A stretch of DNA of 64,000 nucleotides from Clostridiaceae bacterium M8S5. Its GTDB lineage: Bacteria > Bacillota > Clostridia > Tissierellales > MCWD3. The translations under genes and the position numbers were made by a program. The stretch covers positions 3,968,001 through 4,032,000 of the forward strand of contig CP118523.1 of the NCBI GenBank assembly GCA_029227815.1, in the 5' to 3' direction. The notes under the pieces were generated by a model. The model did no database searches. It was not told the origin of the DNA and worked only from the letters and a program-made list of their open reading frames with translations. Of this stretch, positions 37,395 through 47,241 are shown one piece after another; the first letter of the stretch is position 1; every line of letters starts with the position of its first letter.

Positions 37395-38332
37395 ACTATT
37401 TCCTCCAATTTTTCTATTGTCTTGTTAAGTGATTTAATATCTTCTATATTCAATGATGTAACTTTTTTGTCTATTTTTCTATTGAAGCCTTTTAATACAT
37501 TCCCTGGTCCTATTTCTATAAATGTATCTACTCCATCTTTTATCATTTTTTTGATAGAGTCTTCCCACAATACTGATTTCATTACTTGTTTTGTAAGCAA
37601 TTCTTTTACATTATTTTTGTCTATTACATAATCAGCTGTTACATTTGATACTACTGGTAGTTTTAACTCTTTTATTTCTACATTCTCTAGCTCTTCATTT
37701 AATTTGTCTGACGCTGGCTTTAGCATAGATGTATGGAATGGAGCGCTTACTTTTAACTGTATTACTTTTTTTGCCCCTGCTTCCTTAGACAATTCCATAG
37801 CTTTTAAAATAGATTCTGTTTCTCCACCTATTACTATCTGTCCTGGACAGTTTAGATTAGATATTTCAGCTATACCAATTTCCTTAACATCTTCGCAGAT
37901 TTTATTTACGTCATCTTTATCCAGCCCTATGATTGCTGCCATTGTGCCTTTCCCTTGTGGCACAGCTTCTTGCATATACTTACCACGTTTTCTCACTAAA
38001 CTAACTGCTTCTTCAAATTCTAGTGATTCTGATGCTACTAATGCACTATATTCTCCCAAACTAAGACCTGCAACCACATCAGCTTTTATACCTTTTTTCT
38101 TTAATATTTCTAATATTGCTACGCTAGTTGTTAGTATTGCAGGCTGAGTATTTTCTGTTTTGTTTAATTCTTCCTGTGTTCCTTCTATGCACATTTTTGC
38201 TATATCGTAACCTAATACTTTGCTTGCTCTTTCATATATATTTTTGCTTTCTTCATAGTTTTCATAAAATTCTTTTCCCATTCCTGAGTATTGAGCTCCT
38301 TGCCCTGAAAAAATAAAGGCTATTTTCCCCAT
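37388..38332 (-). CDS. fabD: Malonyl-CoA:ACP transacylase FabD
   Basis: 314 residues. FSGQGAQYSGMG at the N-terminus, nucleophile Ser in GLSLGEYSALVA and catalytic His in APFHTSMLKPA. It loads malonate onto acyl carrier protein. Overlaps fabK by 13 bases and fabG by 7, indicating tight coupling. Confidence 0.96.
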   Translation of the reverse strand: MGKIAFIFSGQGAQYSGMGKEFYENYEESKNIYERASKVLGYDIAKMCIEGTQEELNKTENTQPAILTTSVAILEILKKKGIKADVVAGLSLGEYSALVASESLEFEEAVSLVRKRGKYMQEAVPQGKGTMAAIIGLDKDDVNKICEDVKEIGIAEISNLNCPGQIVIGGETESILKAMELSKEAGAKKVIQLKVSAPFHTSMLKPASDKLNEELENVEIKELKLPVVSNVTADYVIDKNNVKELLTKQVMKSVLWEDSIKKMIKDGVDTFIEIGPGNVLKGFNRKIDKKVTSLNIEDIKSLNKTIEKLEEIVC

Positions 38333-39273
38333 GTAGACCTCTCCTTTTCAATATTTTTAAATAGCTCTATTGTCTCACTATAAATCTCCTGTATTATTTC
38401 TTTTGCACTTTGAGCTTTATTTATAAGTCCTGCGCATTGTCCTGCCATTACTGAACCGTTGTCTATATCACCTTTTATTGCTGCTAGGTGTAGTTTTCCT
38501 ACTCCAAATTCCTCTAACTGTTCTAACCCTACATTCTCTTTTTCTAGCTTTGTATATTCTTTTGCAAATTTATTTTTTAATATCCTTACCGGATGTCCTG
38601 TCTTTCTACCTGTAACTTGTGTATCTGTATCCTTTGCCTTTAAAACTTTTTGTTTGTAATTTTCATGAACTGGACATTCTTTTGCTACTAAAAACCTTGT
38701 TCCTATTTGAACTCCATTTGCTCCCAATGCAATAGCCGCTGCCATTCCTCTACCATCTGCTATACCACCAGCTCCTATAACTGGTATCTCTACACTGTCT
38801 GCTACCTGTGGTATTAATGCCATTGTTGTTATCTTTCCTACATGTCCACCTGACTCCATTCCTTCTGCTATAACTGCATCTGCTCCACTTCTTTGCATTC
38901 TTATTGCTAATGCTTTTGAAGCAACTACTGGCATAACAACTATTCCTTTTTCTTTCCACATTTTTATATACTTACCGGGGTTTCCTGCTCCTGTTATGAC
39001 TACCTTTACATCTTCTTCTACTAGCATATGAGCTATTTCCTGTGCATATGGACCTAGTAGCATTAGATTTACTCCAAACGGTTTATCTGTAAGCTTCTTA
39101 GCCTTTCTTATTTCATCTCTTACTATATCTAAAGGTGCATTACCTGCAGCTATCACTCCTAATCCCCCAGCATTTGAAACTGCTGCCGCTAAACATGCAT
39201 CTGATATCCAAGCCATTCCTCCTTGGATAATTGGATACTCTATATTAAGTAATTCACATATTTTTAATTTCAA
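38320..39273 (-). CDS. fabK: Enoyl-ACP reductase II FabK (FMN-dependent)
   Basis: 317 residues, nitronate-monooxygenase-like TIM barrel. IIQGGMAWISDACLAAAVSN, the AEGMESGGHVG motif, PVIGAGGIADGRGMAAAIALGANGVQIGTRF phosphate-binding region (read as separate blocks). It performs the last reduction of each elongation cycle; organisms with FabK instead of FabI tend to be triclosan-tolerant. TTG start after AGGAGGG. A stem-loop separates it from acpP. Confidence 0.94.
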   Translation of the reverse strand: MKLKICELLNIEYPIIQGGMAWISDACLAAAVSNAGGLGVIAAGNAPLDIVRDEIRKAKKLTDKPFGVNLMLLGPYAQEIAHMLVEEDVKVVITGAGNPGKYIKMWKEKGIVVMPVVASKALAIRMQRSGADAVIAEGMESGGHVGKITTMALIPQVADSVEIPVIGAGGIADGRGMAAAIALGANGVQIGTRFLVAKECPVHENYKQKVLKAKDTDTQVTGRKTGHPVRILKNKFAKEYTKLEKENVGLEQLEEFGVGKLHLAAIKGDIDNGSVMAGQCAGLINKAQSAKEIIQEIYSETIELFKNIEKERSTWGK

Positions 39274-39315
39274 GGGTTACCCTCCTCCTATTTAAGAATA
39301 TTCCTGTATGTTATA

Positions 39316-39366
39316 AGGGGTTGTTTCATTCTTCAAATCTAGTGATTTGGTTTACTGAAACAACCC
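39316..39366 (-). promoter_or_regulatory. Two-tier stem-loop between acpP and fabK
   Basis: GGGTTGTTTCA pairs with TGAAACAACCC, and inside it CAAATC pairs with GATTTG. No T run follows on the transcribed strand, so it is not a standard terminator. It may stabilise the abundant acpP mRNA relative to downstream genes, as intercistronic structures often do. Confidence 0.6.
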
Positions 39367-39407
39367 AAAGGGGAAAAATAAAACATTAAGCTTATAATTT
39401 TGTCATA

Positions 39408-39629
39408 TTATTTTTTGTTTTGGATATAGTCTACTATATCTTTTACTGTTACTATATCAGTTGTATCTTCGTCTGGTATTTCTATGTCAAATTCATCTTC
39501 TATTGCCATAACTACCTCTACCATATCTAATGAATCTGCCTCTAAATCTTCTTGAATTTTACTCTCTAATTTTACCTCTTCTACATCTAATTCATTCATT
39601 AATATTTCTTTTACTTTTTCAAATATCAT
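39408..39629 (-). CDS. acpP: Acyl carrier protein
   Basis: 73 residues, acidic, four-helix ACP with the phosphopantetheine Ser in EADSLDMVEVVMAIEDEF. It carries acyl intermediates for the enzymes of this operon. GAGGAGG precedes the ATG. Confidence 0.97.
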   Translation of the reverse strand: MIFEKVKEILMNELDVEEVKLESKIQEDLEADSLDMVEVVMAIEDEFDIEIPDEDTTDIVTVKDIVDYIQNKK

Positions 39630-39664
39630 TTGTTATCCTCCTCGATTTTTAAATTTAATTTTTA

Positions 39665-40645
39665 TTATTTAACCCAATTTATGAATATTGATCCCCATGT
39701 TAATCCACCACCAAAACCAACTAATATGACTTTATCATTTTTCTCTAATAAACCTTTTTTATTCATTTCGTCTAGTGCTATTGCTATACTAGCCGAGGAT
39801 GTGTTTCCATATTTGTCGATATTCATATAATATCTATCTATATCCATATTAGTTTTATGTGCTACGTGTTCAATTATTCTGTGATTAGCCTGATGTGGAA
39901 CTATATATTTGACATCATCTAAGCTATATCCTGTATCTTCTATGACGTTTTTTAAGGATTTTCGTATTATCTTTGTTGCAAATTTAAATATTTCTTTTCC
40001 ATTCATTTTTATTAAGCTTGGATTATTGTTTGAGATTTCTTGCATAAAAGGATTATTTACCTGAACAGCTTTTATTTCTAAATATCTGTTTTCGTCTCCT
40101 TTTGATCCTGTATATGTTGAGATAATTCCTTCTTGCTCACCTGCTCTTAGTACAGCTGCTCCAGAACCATCTCCAAATAACACACAGGTATTTCTATCTT
40201 CCCAATTTGTAACCTTAGATAAAACTTCTGCTCCAATTACTAGAGCATTTTTACATTTACCTGTCTCTAGAAATTGCTTTGCTATATTTAATGCATAAAC
40301 AAATCCTGTGCATCCTGCTGTTATATCAAAACATGTAGCTTTATTGGCTCCTATTTTAGATTGAACTATACATGCAACAGATGGTGTAAATGTATCTTGT
40401 GTAACTGTTGCAACTATTATAAGATCAATATCTTCTCCACTCATGTCAGCATCTTTTAAAGCTTCCTCGGCTGCTTTGAGTGCTAAATCAGAAGTATTTT
40501 CTCCTTCAGACATTCTTCTAGTGTGTATTCCTGTTCTTGTTTTTATCCATTCATCATTTGTATCTACTATTTTCTCTAGGTCATTGTTTGTAACTACCTT
40601 TGTTGGTACATAACTACCTGTTCCTACAATACTCACATAGCTCAT
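39665..40645 (-). CDS. fabH: Beta-ketoacyl-ACP synthase III FabH
   Basis: 326 residues. Catalytic Cys in FDITAGCTGFVYAL, His in VPHQANHRI and Asn in YGNTSSAS. It starts fatty acid synthesis by condensing an acyl-CoA primer with malonyl-ACP. AAAGGGGATG-type site before the ATG. Standard length. Confidence 0.96.
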   Translation of the reverse strand: MSYVSIVGTGSYVPTKVVTNNDLEKIVDTNDEWIKTRTGIHTRRMSEGENTSDLALKAAEEALKDADMSGEDIDLIIVATVTQDTFTPSVACIVQSKIGANKATCFDITAGCTGFVYALNIAKQFLETGKCKNALVIGAEVLSKVTNWEDRNTCVLFGDGSGAAVLRAGEQEGIISTYTGSKGDENRYLEIKAVQVNNPFMQEISNNNPSLIKMNGKEIFKFATKIIRKSLKNVIEDTGYSLDDVKYIVPHQANHRIIEHVAHKTNMDIDRYYMNIDKYGNTSSASIAIALDEMNKKGLLEKNDKVILVGFGGGLTWGSIFINWVK

Positions 40646-40746
40646 TTTTATATCATCCCCTTTTATTTCTAGTTAATAGTATATACTTTTAATAGTTGGT
40701 GCTAATTTATGATATACATAACCTTCAATCAAATTTATCTGTTAAT

Positions 40747-41196
40747 TTATGACTGCGGTAAATAATCCTTAAAAAACTCTCTTAAGTTTTCTAACGATTT
40801 TATTAGTATCTTATCTTCATGTATTTTCAAATCTGATGTCAATTTTTCAATCATTTTATTATGAAATAGTTTATGGTCATTAAAAACTTCTCTACCTTTC
40901 TCTGTTAGCGAAACTAATACTACTCTTTTGTCTTCTTCAAATCTTTTTCTTAAAGCGTATCCTTTTTTTACTAGTCTGTTTATTGAAATTGACAATGTTC
41001 CAACTGTTATTTTTAATTTGTTAGCTATTGTAGTCATAGTTTTTGGTTCTTCAATACCTACTGCATCTATTGTATGAATCTCTGTTATTGATAAATCTCC
41101 ATATCCTATTGAATTGACACTTATTTCTTCTATATTGAGGATATCATTAAACAATTCTACTAGAATATCATTTATTATACTATGTTGTTTATTCAT
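40747..41196 (-). CDS. fabT: MarR family regulator of fatty acid synthesis (FabT-like)
   Basis: 149 residues. MarR winged helix with the recognition region TMTTIANKLKITVGTLSISI and the wing RLVKKGYALRKRFEEDKRVV. In streptococci and relatives, FabT in this genomic position represses the fab genes, using acyl-ACP as cofactor. Here a TTTGAnnnTCAAA palindrome, the FabT-type site, overlaps the operon promoter at 44913-44925. Function is inferred from position, family and operator. Confidence 0.88.
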   Translation of the reverse strand: MNKQHSIINDILVELFNDILNIEEISVNSIGYGDLSITEIHTIDAVGIEEPKTMTTIANKLKITVGTLSISINRLVKKGYALRKRFEEDKRVVLVSLTEKGREVFNDHKLFHNKMIEKLTSDLKIHEDKILIKSLENLREFFKDYLPQS

Positions 41197-41220
41197 ATTA
41201 CACCAACTCCATTATTTATG

Positions 41221-42177
41221 TTAATTATATCCTAACATAAATTCTCCTATAGCTCTATACTTTTCATATCGTTTGCTTGTCAGTGTAATTTTATTCATAC
41301 TATTAAGCCTATTAATTGTCTCTATCAATAACCCTTTTATCTCACTATAGCACTCTATTGGATTTTTATGAACGCCACCTAATGGCTCTTTGATGATTTT
41401 GTCTATTATCCCAAATTGTTTTAAATCCTCTGCTGTAATTTTCATAATTTTTGATGCCTCTTCTGCTCTTTGACTATCTTTCCATAGTATACTAGCGAAA
41501 CCTTCTGGTGATAGTATAGAATATATTGAATGCTCTAGCATCCAAATTTCATCACTCACACTTAATGCTAGCGCTCCACCACTTCCACCTTCTCCTATCA
41601 CTATTGATATTATTGGTACATCGATGTTTGCCATTTCTATTAGATTTCTAGCTATTGCTTCTCCTTGGCATCTTTCTTCGGCACCAATACCACAGTATGC
41701 TCCTGGTGTATCTATAAAACATATTATTGGTCTTTTAAACTTCTGTGCTTGTTTCATAAGCCTAAGAGCTTTTCTGTATCCTTCAGGATGTGGCATCCCA
41801 AAATTTCTATATATATTATCTTTTGTGTTTTTGCCTTTTTGTTGACCTATTACTGTTACTACTATATCTTCAAGCAATGCCAACCCTCCTACTATTGAAG
41901 GATCATCTCCATAGGTTCTATCTCCATGAAGCTCTATAAATGTACTAAATACATTGTTTATATAATCTAGCGATGTTGGTCTATCTTGAAGTCTAGATAA
42001 TTTTACTTTATCCCAAGGCGTTAAATTAGTGTAAATCTCATTTTTAAATATATCTATTTTGCTTTGCAGTATCTTTATTTCTGTAGATAAATCTATATTT
42101 TCTGCCTTAGAAAAATCTTTTAACTCACATATTTTTTTTTCTAGCTTTATTACTTTAGTTTCACTGTCTAAACCCAA
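41221..42177 (-). CDS. accA: Acetyl-CoA carboxylase carboxyltransferase subunit alpha
   Basis: 318 residues. Coiled N-terminus followed by a crotonase-type domain with ELHGDRTYGDDPSIVGG, PIICFIDTPGAYCGIGAEER and IGEGGSGGALALSVSD. With AccD it transfers CO2 from carboxybiotin to acetyl-CoA to make malonyl-CoA. TTG start 7 bases after AGGAGGTG; one base after accD. Confidence 0.96.
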   Translation of the reverse strand: MGLDSETKVIKLEKKICELKDFSKAENIDLSTEIKILQSKIDIFKNEIYTNLTPWDKVKLSRLQDRPTSLDYINNVFSTFIELHGDRTYGDDPSIVGGLALLEDIVVTVIGQQKGKNTKDNIYRNFGMPHPEGYRKALRLMKQAQKFKRPIICFIDTPGAYCGIGAEERCQGEAIARNLIEMANIDVPIISIVIGEGGSGGALALSVSDEIWMLEHSIYSILSPEGFASILWKDSQRAEEASKIMKITAEDLKQFGIIDKIIKEPLGGVHKNPIECYSEIKGLLIETINRLNSMNKITLTSKRYEKYRAIGEFMLGYN

Positions 42178-42178
42178 G

Positions 42179-43042
42179 TTACAACACCTCCTTGTGCATG
42201 GCTATGATTTGTGCTAATGTTTTTCTCATATCTTTTCTTAGCACTATTTTGTCTATAAATCCATGCTCAAGCAAAAACTCAGATGTTTGAAATTCTTCAG
42301 GTAGTTTTTGTCTTATCGTCTGCTCTATAACTCTTCTACCTGCAAAACCAATTACAGCACCTGGTTCTGCTAAAATTATATCTCCCTGCATTGCAAAACT
42401 TGCAGATACTCCTCCTGTCGTTGGATCTGTTAGCACTGATATATATAATAGCCCTGCTTGATTATGCCTTGATAATGCAGCGCTAGTTTTGACCATTTGC
42501 ATTAAAGAAAAAATTCCTTCTTGCATTCTTGCTCCACCTGATGCACTAAATATAATTACTGGAAGCCTGTTTTCTGTAGCAATCTCTATTGCTCTAGTAA
42601 GTTTTTCTCCTACTACCGAACCCATACTTCCCATCATGAAGTTTGAATCCATAACACATATTATGGTAGCATTATTGTCTATTGTCCCTTGACCTGTTAT
42701 TACTGCTTCGTTTATTTTTGATTTTTCTTTTGATTTTTGAACTTTTTCTTTGTAGCCATTAAACTCCAATGGATTTACACTATTCATATCACTATCAAGC
42801 TCTATGAAACTATTTTTATCGAGTATACTATCTATTCTATCTCTTGCCGACATTCTCATATGATTATTGCAAGAGGCACAAACCATCTGTTGAGCTTTAA
42901 GGTTGTCTTTATAAATCATGATTCCACATTTTTTACATTTTTCCCACATTCCATCAGGAACTTTTGTTTCTTCTCTTCTTTTGTCCATATTTGTAATATT
43001 CATAGAACTATATTTATTTTTTTTGAAAATTTTATTTAACAT
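42179..43042 (-). CDS. accD: Acetyl-CoA carboxylase carboxyltransferase subunit beta
   Basis: 287 residues. N-terminal zinc finger ([13 protein letters not shown] ... CASC, four Cys at about 36-58) and a crotonase domain with [27 protein letters not shown] and [16 protein letters not shown]. Partner of AccA. Confidence 0.96.
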   Translation of the reverse strand: MLNKIFKKNKYSSMNITNMDKRREETKVPDGMWEKCKKCGIMIYKDNLKAQQMVCASCNNHMRMSARDRIDSILDKNSFIELDSDMNSVNPLEFNGYKEKVQKSKEKSKINEAVITGQGTIDNNATIICVMDSNFMMGSMGSVVGEKLTRAIEIATENRLPVIIFSASGGARMQEGIFSLMQMVKTSAALSRHNQAGLLYISVLTDPTTGGVSASFAMQGDIILAEPGAVIGFAGRRVIEQTIRQKLPEEFQTSEFLLEHGFIDKIVLRKDMRKTLAQIIAMHKEVL

Positions 43043-43057
43043 TTTTGCACCACATTT

Positions 43058-44401
43058 CTACACTAATATATAGTCATTTATAAATCCTGTATCATATTGG
43101 CTATTTTCAAACATCTCATTTGAAAGTATTTTATATTGAAAATGTATGTTAGTTTTTATACCCTCTATTACAAACTCATCTAATGCTCTTTTCATTTTTA
43201 GAATAGCACTATCTCTATCTTCTCCGTGCACTATCAATTTTCCTAGCATTGAATCGTAGGATGATGGTACTTTATACCCTTGATATATCGATGTATCCAT
43301 CCTTACACCATTACCTCCTGGTATGTTTAATACATCTATCACGCCAGGACAAGGCATAAACCCATTATCTGGATCTTCGGCATTTATTCTGCACTCTATA
43401 GCATGACCTGTAAAATTTACATCTTCTTGTGTGTATCTTAGTACATCTCCACATGCTATCTTGATCTGCTCTTTAACTATATCTATTCCTGTTATTAACT
43501 CTGTAACTGGATGTTCTACTTGTATTCTAGTATTCATTTCTATGAAATAATAATCACCATTTTTATCTAAAAGAAATTCGACTGTTCCTGCATTTTGATA
43601 TTTCACTGCACTAGCTGCTAACACTGCATCTTTCCCCATTTTTTCTCTTAGCTCATTAGATATTATTCTAGAAGGAGCTTCTTCTAATACTTTTTGATTC
43701 CTTCTTTGAACTGTGCAGTCTCTTTCTCCTAAGTGTATTATATTACCATAATTATCTGCTAATATCTGAAATTCAATATGTCTAGGGTTTTCTATAAATT
43801 TTTCTACATACATTGTACCATCACCAAATGCCGAAAGTGCTTCACTCCTAGCTGTTTTAAACATACGCTCTATATCATTTTTTTGGTGTACTATTCTCAT
43901 TCCTCTACCGCCTCCACCAGCGGAAGCCTTTAACATAACAGGATATCCGATTTTATCTGCAACTGTTATTGCCTCTTTAGCAGTATCTATTACCCCTTCT
44001 GAACCAGGAACTACAGGCACTCCTATTTGCTTCATTATGTCTCTAGCGCAGGATTTATTACCCATCTGAGATATTATGTCATGGCTTGGTCCTATAAATA
44101 CTATGTTGCATTCTCTACACATTTTTGCAAATGTCGGATTCTCAGATAAAAAACCAAATCCAGGATGGATTGCATCTACATTTGTCAACACCGCTATGCT
44201 TAGAATGTTTTTCATGTCTAGATAGCTTTTAGTGGCTACAGCTGGCCCTATACAATAGGCCTCATCTGCTAATTGTACATGTAGAGATTCTTTATCTGCC
44301 TCTGAATAAACTGCTACTGTTTGTATTCTCATTTCCCTACATGCTCTTATAATTCTAACTGCAATTTCACCTCTATTTGCAATCAATACTTTACTAAACA
44401 T
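43058..44401 (-). CDS. accC: Biotin carboxylase AccC
   Basis: 447 residues, ATP-grasp enzyme. FSKVLIANRGEIAVRIIRA at the start, glycine-rich KASAGGGGRGMRIV, and FIEMNTRIQVEHPVTE with the catalytic residues. It carboxylates the biotin on AccB. AGGAGG before the ATG, 9 bp after accB. Confidence 0.97.
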   Translation of the reverse strand: MFSKVLIANRGEIAVRIIRACREMRIQTVAVYSEADKESLHVQLADEAYCIGPAVATKSYLDMKNILSIAVLTNVDAIHPGFGFLSENPTFAKMCRECNIVFIGPSHDIISQMGNKSCARDIMKQIGVPVVPGSEGVIDTAKEAITVADKIGYPVMLKASAGGGGRGMRIVHQKNDIERMFKTARSEALSAFGDGTMYVEKFIENPRHIEFQILADNYGNIIHLGERDCTVQRRNQKVLEEAPSRIISNELREKMGKDAVLAASAVKYQNAGTVEFLLDKNGDYYFIEMNTRIQVEHPVTELITGIDIVKEQIKIACGDVLRYTQEDVNFTGHAIECRINAEDPDNGFMPCPGVIDVLNIPGGNGVRMDTSIYQGYKVPSSYDSMLGKLIVHGEDRDSAILKMKRALDEFVIEGIKTNIHFQYKILSNEMFENSQYDTGFINDYILV

Positions 44402-44410
44402 AACTGCCTC

Positions 44411-44854
44411 CTAGACTATCTTAATCAAAACTTCTCCATATTCGACCATAGATTCATTCTCTGCTACTATTTCTAGTACCTCTCCATCTTCATCTGCCTG
44501 TATTTCGTTCATGACTTTCATCGCCTCTATAATACATAGCACATCACCTTTTTTTACTTTATCACCTATTTTTATGAATGGTGACGAATCAGGACTTGGT
44601 GAGCTATAGAATGTACCTACTATTGGAGATTTAATTTCTTTATATTTCATGTTATTTGTTTTATCATTCTTTTCTTTAGTAACTTCTATATTATTAATAT
44701 TATGATTACTGTCATCTTTTTTATCATCTTGCATAAGTACAGTGTTTGCATTTTTCTGTAATTTAAGCTTCAGCCCTTCTGTTTCAAGCTCTAATATGTT
44801 AATATCTGTATTATCTATAAGCTTTATTATCTCTTTTATTTTATCTGCTTGCAC
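44411..44854 (-). CDS. accB: Biotin carboxyl carrier protein of acetyl-CoA carboxylase
   Basis: 147 residues. An N-terminal helix ([17 protein letters not shown]), a Lys/Asp/Asn-rich linker and a C-terminal biotinyl domain with the biotin-accepting Lys in EAMKVMNE. Start placed at the GTG 44854, 7 bases after GGAGGTGAG; the frame extends to a TTG at 44872 that overlaps the ribosome binding site. First gene of the acc-fab operon. Confidence 0.95.
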   Translation of the reverse strand: MQADKIKEIIKLIDNTDINILELETEGLKLKLQKNANTVLMQDDKKDDSNHNINNIEVTKEKNDKTNNMKYKEIKSPIVGTFYSSPSPDSSPFIKIGDKVKKGDVLCIIEAMKVMNEIQADEDGEVLEIVAENESMVEYGEVLIKIV

Positions 44855-44912
44855 TAAATTTCTCACCTCCAAATTTCTATCTAATTTCTAGATTAAAATT
44901 TGTATTAATTAT

Positions 44913-44925
44913 TTTGATACTCAAA
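44913..44925 (-). promoter_or_regulatory. FabT-type operator
   Basis: Perfect palindrome TTTGAGTATCAAA directly downstream of and touching the -10 element of the acc-fab promoter. It matches the TTTGAnnnTCAAA core of FabT sites. Binding here would block transcription initiation of the whole operon, including fabT itself, giving autoregulation. Confidence 0.8.
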
Positions 44926-44953
44926 GTATAGTCTATATTTTTTGTTTTGTCAA
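44925..44953 (-). promoter_or_regulatory. acc-fab operon promoter
   Basis: TTGACA (44948-44953) and TATACT (44925-44930) with a 17 bp spacer, about 70 bp upstream of accB. Confidence 0.9.
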
Positions 44954-45077
44954 CTACTTATATTAAGTTTTAGTACCTAGTTCTAATTGTATGTATATAT
45001 ATTATTCTTCTAATTTGCATAATATTCGCACTATACTATAATTTTCATTTCCCTAATTTATATGAATTTTTGTACAC

Positions 45078-45106
45078 TAAAAAGGAGTATTGGAAAATAC
45101 TCCCTA
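45078..45106 (-). terminator. Terminator downstream of the RiPP maturation operon
   Basis: GGAGTATT and AATACTCC form an 8 bp stem around a 3-4 base loop, with TTTTT on the minus strand. It lies beyond the msrA relic. Confidence 0.8.
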
Positions 45107-45244
45107 TATCCCTCTTTTACTATCACGTATTTATTAAATTAATTACCACATGACAAGATATATCTATACTTACATGCAGTGCATATATATTCCCAATTTT
45201 ATTTGTATCTGAATTTAACAGATATATGCCGTTTTACATTGTTC

Positions 45245-45304
45245 TTATTCTTTGAATAATTTCTAAAACTCTTCATTACAGTACTTTTTTATAAATTCGC
45301 CCCT
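45245..45304 (-). pseudogene. Decayed copy of the msrA 3' end
   Basis: One frame of the minus strand reads GEFIKKYCNEEF, stop, KLFKE, stop. This aligns with the last 19 residues of MsrA at 55215-55772 (DEFIKKYWNDEFWKLFEE, stop), including a 17-base identical run (GAATTTATAAAAAAGTA). The Trp codon has become TAG. Upstream similarity fades quickly, so only the extreme 3' end of a former msrA remains. It lies on the opposite side of the RiPP maturation genes from the intact msrA, in the same orientation. Confidence 0.75.
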
Positions 45305-45381
45305 TTAATATAAAAAGTCTAATACTTAATAATAGATTACCCCAACTAGCACAATTAATTATTAGAATTAAGCCTATATAT

Positions 45382-45409
45382 TTGCTCTAACAGTTTAAGA
45401 ATTGTTAGA
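45382..45409 (-). other. Stem-loop at the 3' end of the B12 radical SAM gene
   Basis: GCTCTAACA and TGTTAGAGC form a perfect 9 bp stem spanning the stop codon. It has no T run on the minus strand; a T run follows on the plus strand. It may be a weak terminator or a 3' stabiliser. Confidence 0.45.
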
Positions 45410-47182
45410 GCTTACTTTTTTCTTTTTATATTGCATTATCCTTGGTTCAAAATCTAAGTATACAAATTTTACGTATACACTATCGTATATTAAAACTCTT
45501 TTTCTTTTTGCTTCTAAAACATTAAATCTAAAATGATAATATTCTGATTCTTTTTTCTTTTCTTCACAAAATTCAAAGAATATTTTTTCAAATTTAAGTA
45601 TATTACTAAAATAATCCGATTTATCATAGTACGCTACATCCTCTAAAATCTCTTTTATAAATTTACAGCTTTCAGATATAAATCTATATTTATCTGTGAC
45701 CTGATTTATCCTATAGCTTTGTTGTATTTTGAACATTTTCTCAATCTTGTTTATATATTTTTCGTACAGTAATTCCCATCCAATTTTTTTTAGTATGTAG
45801 TCAATAGAACAATCAAAAATACTCATTGCCGACATTACAGTACTATGAAAAAAATCAAATCTTTTATATTGTCTTCTAACTTCTGAACTAAAAGTATGGT
45901 ATTGTATAAATGCTTCTGGATATCTTTTTATAAAATCTATAGCTTCATCATCATATATTCTTGTATTATATATTGATATATTTACATCAGATTGATCAAA
46001 ATAAACTTTGTTTTTTATCTTATTTGTATCAACTGTTTGTGGCAATACCATAAATCTATGTAACTGAATATCTGTAACTCCTAAGCGTCTAATTTCTTCC
46101 ATAATCTTAATAGTTTCTTTGAAATCCTGTATTGTCTCATATGGAAACCCATATATAAATGATACCGTTACATCTATCCCTGTTTTTACAATTATACTAA
46201 TAAGATTTTGCACGTCATCTAAGTCTAAACATTTATTAATTGTTTTTTGCATTTTTCTAGATCCAGTTTCTATTCCCAAAAACATTCCCTTACAGTTTGC
46301 TCTATGCATAAGAAGTATAGTTTCTTCATCTAATGCATCTATTCTCGATGAACAAGTCCATTCAAATTCTAGTTTTTCGCTTAGTAATATATTACAAAAC
46401 GCATGTACTGTTTGCTTATTTACTGTAAACATATCATGTATTAATGAAAATTTTTTAACATTATATATTCTATTAATCTTTACCATCTGGTTTATTATCT
46501 CTCTTACTGGTTTAATACGAAATTTTCTACCCCAAAACATGCTTGTTGAACAAAATGTACAGCTAAATGGACAACCCCTTCCGACCTCTAGTTCTATTCT
46601 ATCATTTTTTGAAAACTCAAATGGTTTATAGTTGTAAACATTATAATTCACCAATTCTTCATTGGTCAACAACTCACAAGGTTTGTTTACAATTGTACTA
46701 CCGCCATATCTATACACTATTCCTGGAGTTTTTTTTAGATCTTCATTTTTCATAAGTTTATTTACAAGCTTAAGAATTGTTTTTTCTGATTCTCCAAGAC
46801 ATATTACATCAATAAATGAAAAATTTTCAAGACATGTTTCTGCAGTCATTGTTGCGTGTGGACCTCCAAATACAATCTTAATATCTTTATTTATACTCTT
46901 TATTGCTTCAGCAATTTTTATAGTTACATAAAACGAGTTGCAAATTGTATAAAATCCAACAATTTTTGGTTTTTTATTGAGTATATAGTCTGTAAATTGT
47001 TTTATGTTTTCTTTTGCTGAACTTTTATATTGGAGTTCTTTTGTATAGTTTAAATAATCAAAATTGACATACTCTACTTTATACTTATCCTGTAATATGT
47101 CTCGTAATATTAACTGACCGATATTTGGTAATTTTTTTTCATAAACAAAATCTATACTATTTATCAACAGTACGTCTGTCAT
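45395..47182 (-). CDS. B12-binding-type radical SAM enzyme of the RiPP cluster
   Basis: 595 residues. N-terminal cobalamin-binding-like Rossmann domain (about 1-150, with VGFYTICNSF, FGGPHATMTAE and ICLGESE; no DxHxxG), radical SAM core with the 4Fe-4S motif CPFSCTFC (Cys204, 208, 211) after GRG, and a 200-residue helical C-terminal domain I do not recognise. Family members methylate unactivated carbons or rearrange rings; here a modification of the small Cys peptides encoded at 56046-56478 is inferred from context only. GGGAGG precedes the ATG. Last gene of the maturation operon. Confidence 0.85.
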   Translation of the reverse strand: MTDVLLINSIDFVYEKKLPNIGQLILRDILQDKYKVEYVNFDYLNYTKELQYKSSAKENIKQFTDYILNKKPKIVGFYTICNSFYVTIKIAEAIKSINKDIKIVFGGPHATMTAETCLENFSFIDVICLGESEKTILKLVNKLMKNEDLKKTPGIVYRYGGSTIVNKPCELLTNEELVNYNVYNYKPFEFSKNDRIELEVGRGCPFSCTFCSTSMFWGRKFRIKPVREIINQMVKINRIYNVKKFSLIHDMFTVNKQTVHAFCNILLSEKLEFEWTCSSRIDALDEETILLMHRANCKGMFLGIETGSRKMQKTINKCLDLDDVQNLISIIVKTGIDVTVSFIYGFPYETIQDFKETIKIMEEIRRLGVTDIQLHRFMVLPQTVDTNKIKNKVYFDQSDVNISIYNTRIYDDEAIDFIKRYPEAFIQYHTFSSEVRRQYKRFDFFHSTVMSAMSIFDCSIDYILKKIGWELLYEKYINKIEKMFKIQQSYRINQVTDKYRFISESCKFIKEILEDVAYYDKSDYFSNILKFEKIFFEFCEEKKKESEYYHFRFNVLEAKRKRVLIYDSVYVKFVYLDFEPRIMQYKKKKVSSNNS

Positions 47183-47241
47183 ATCTTTCCTCCCATTATG
47201 TGATGTATTTTATTTCTCTTTTTAATTATCTGATACATCAA

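Noticed and set aside
45110-45244. Extra small peptide gene downstream of the B12 radical SAM gene
   Set aside because: No frame with a start and ribosome binding site; the only coding similarity is the msrA relic.
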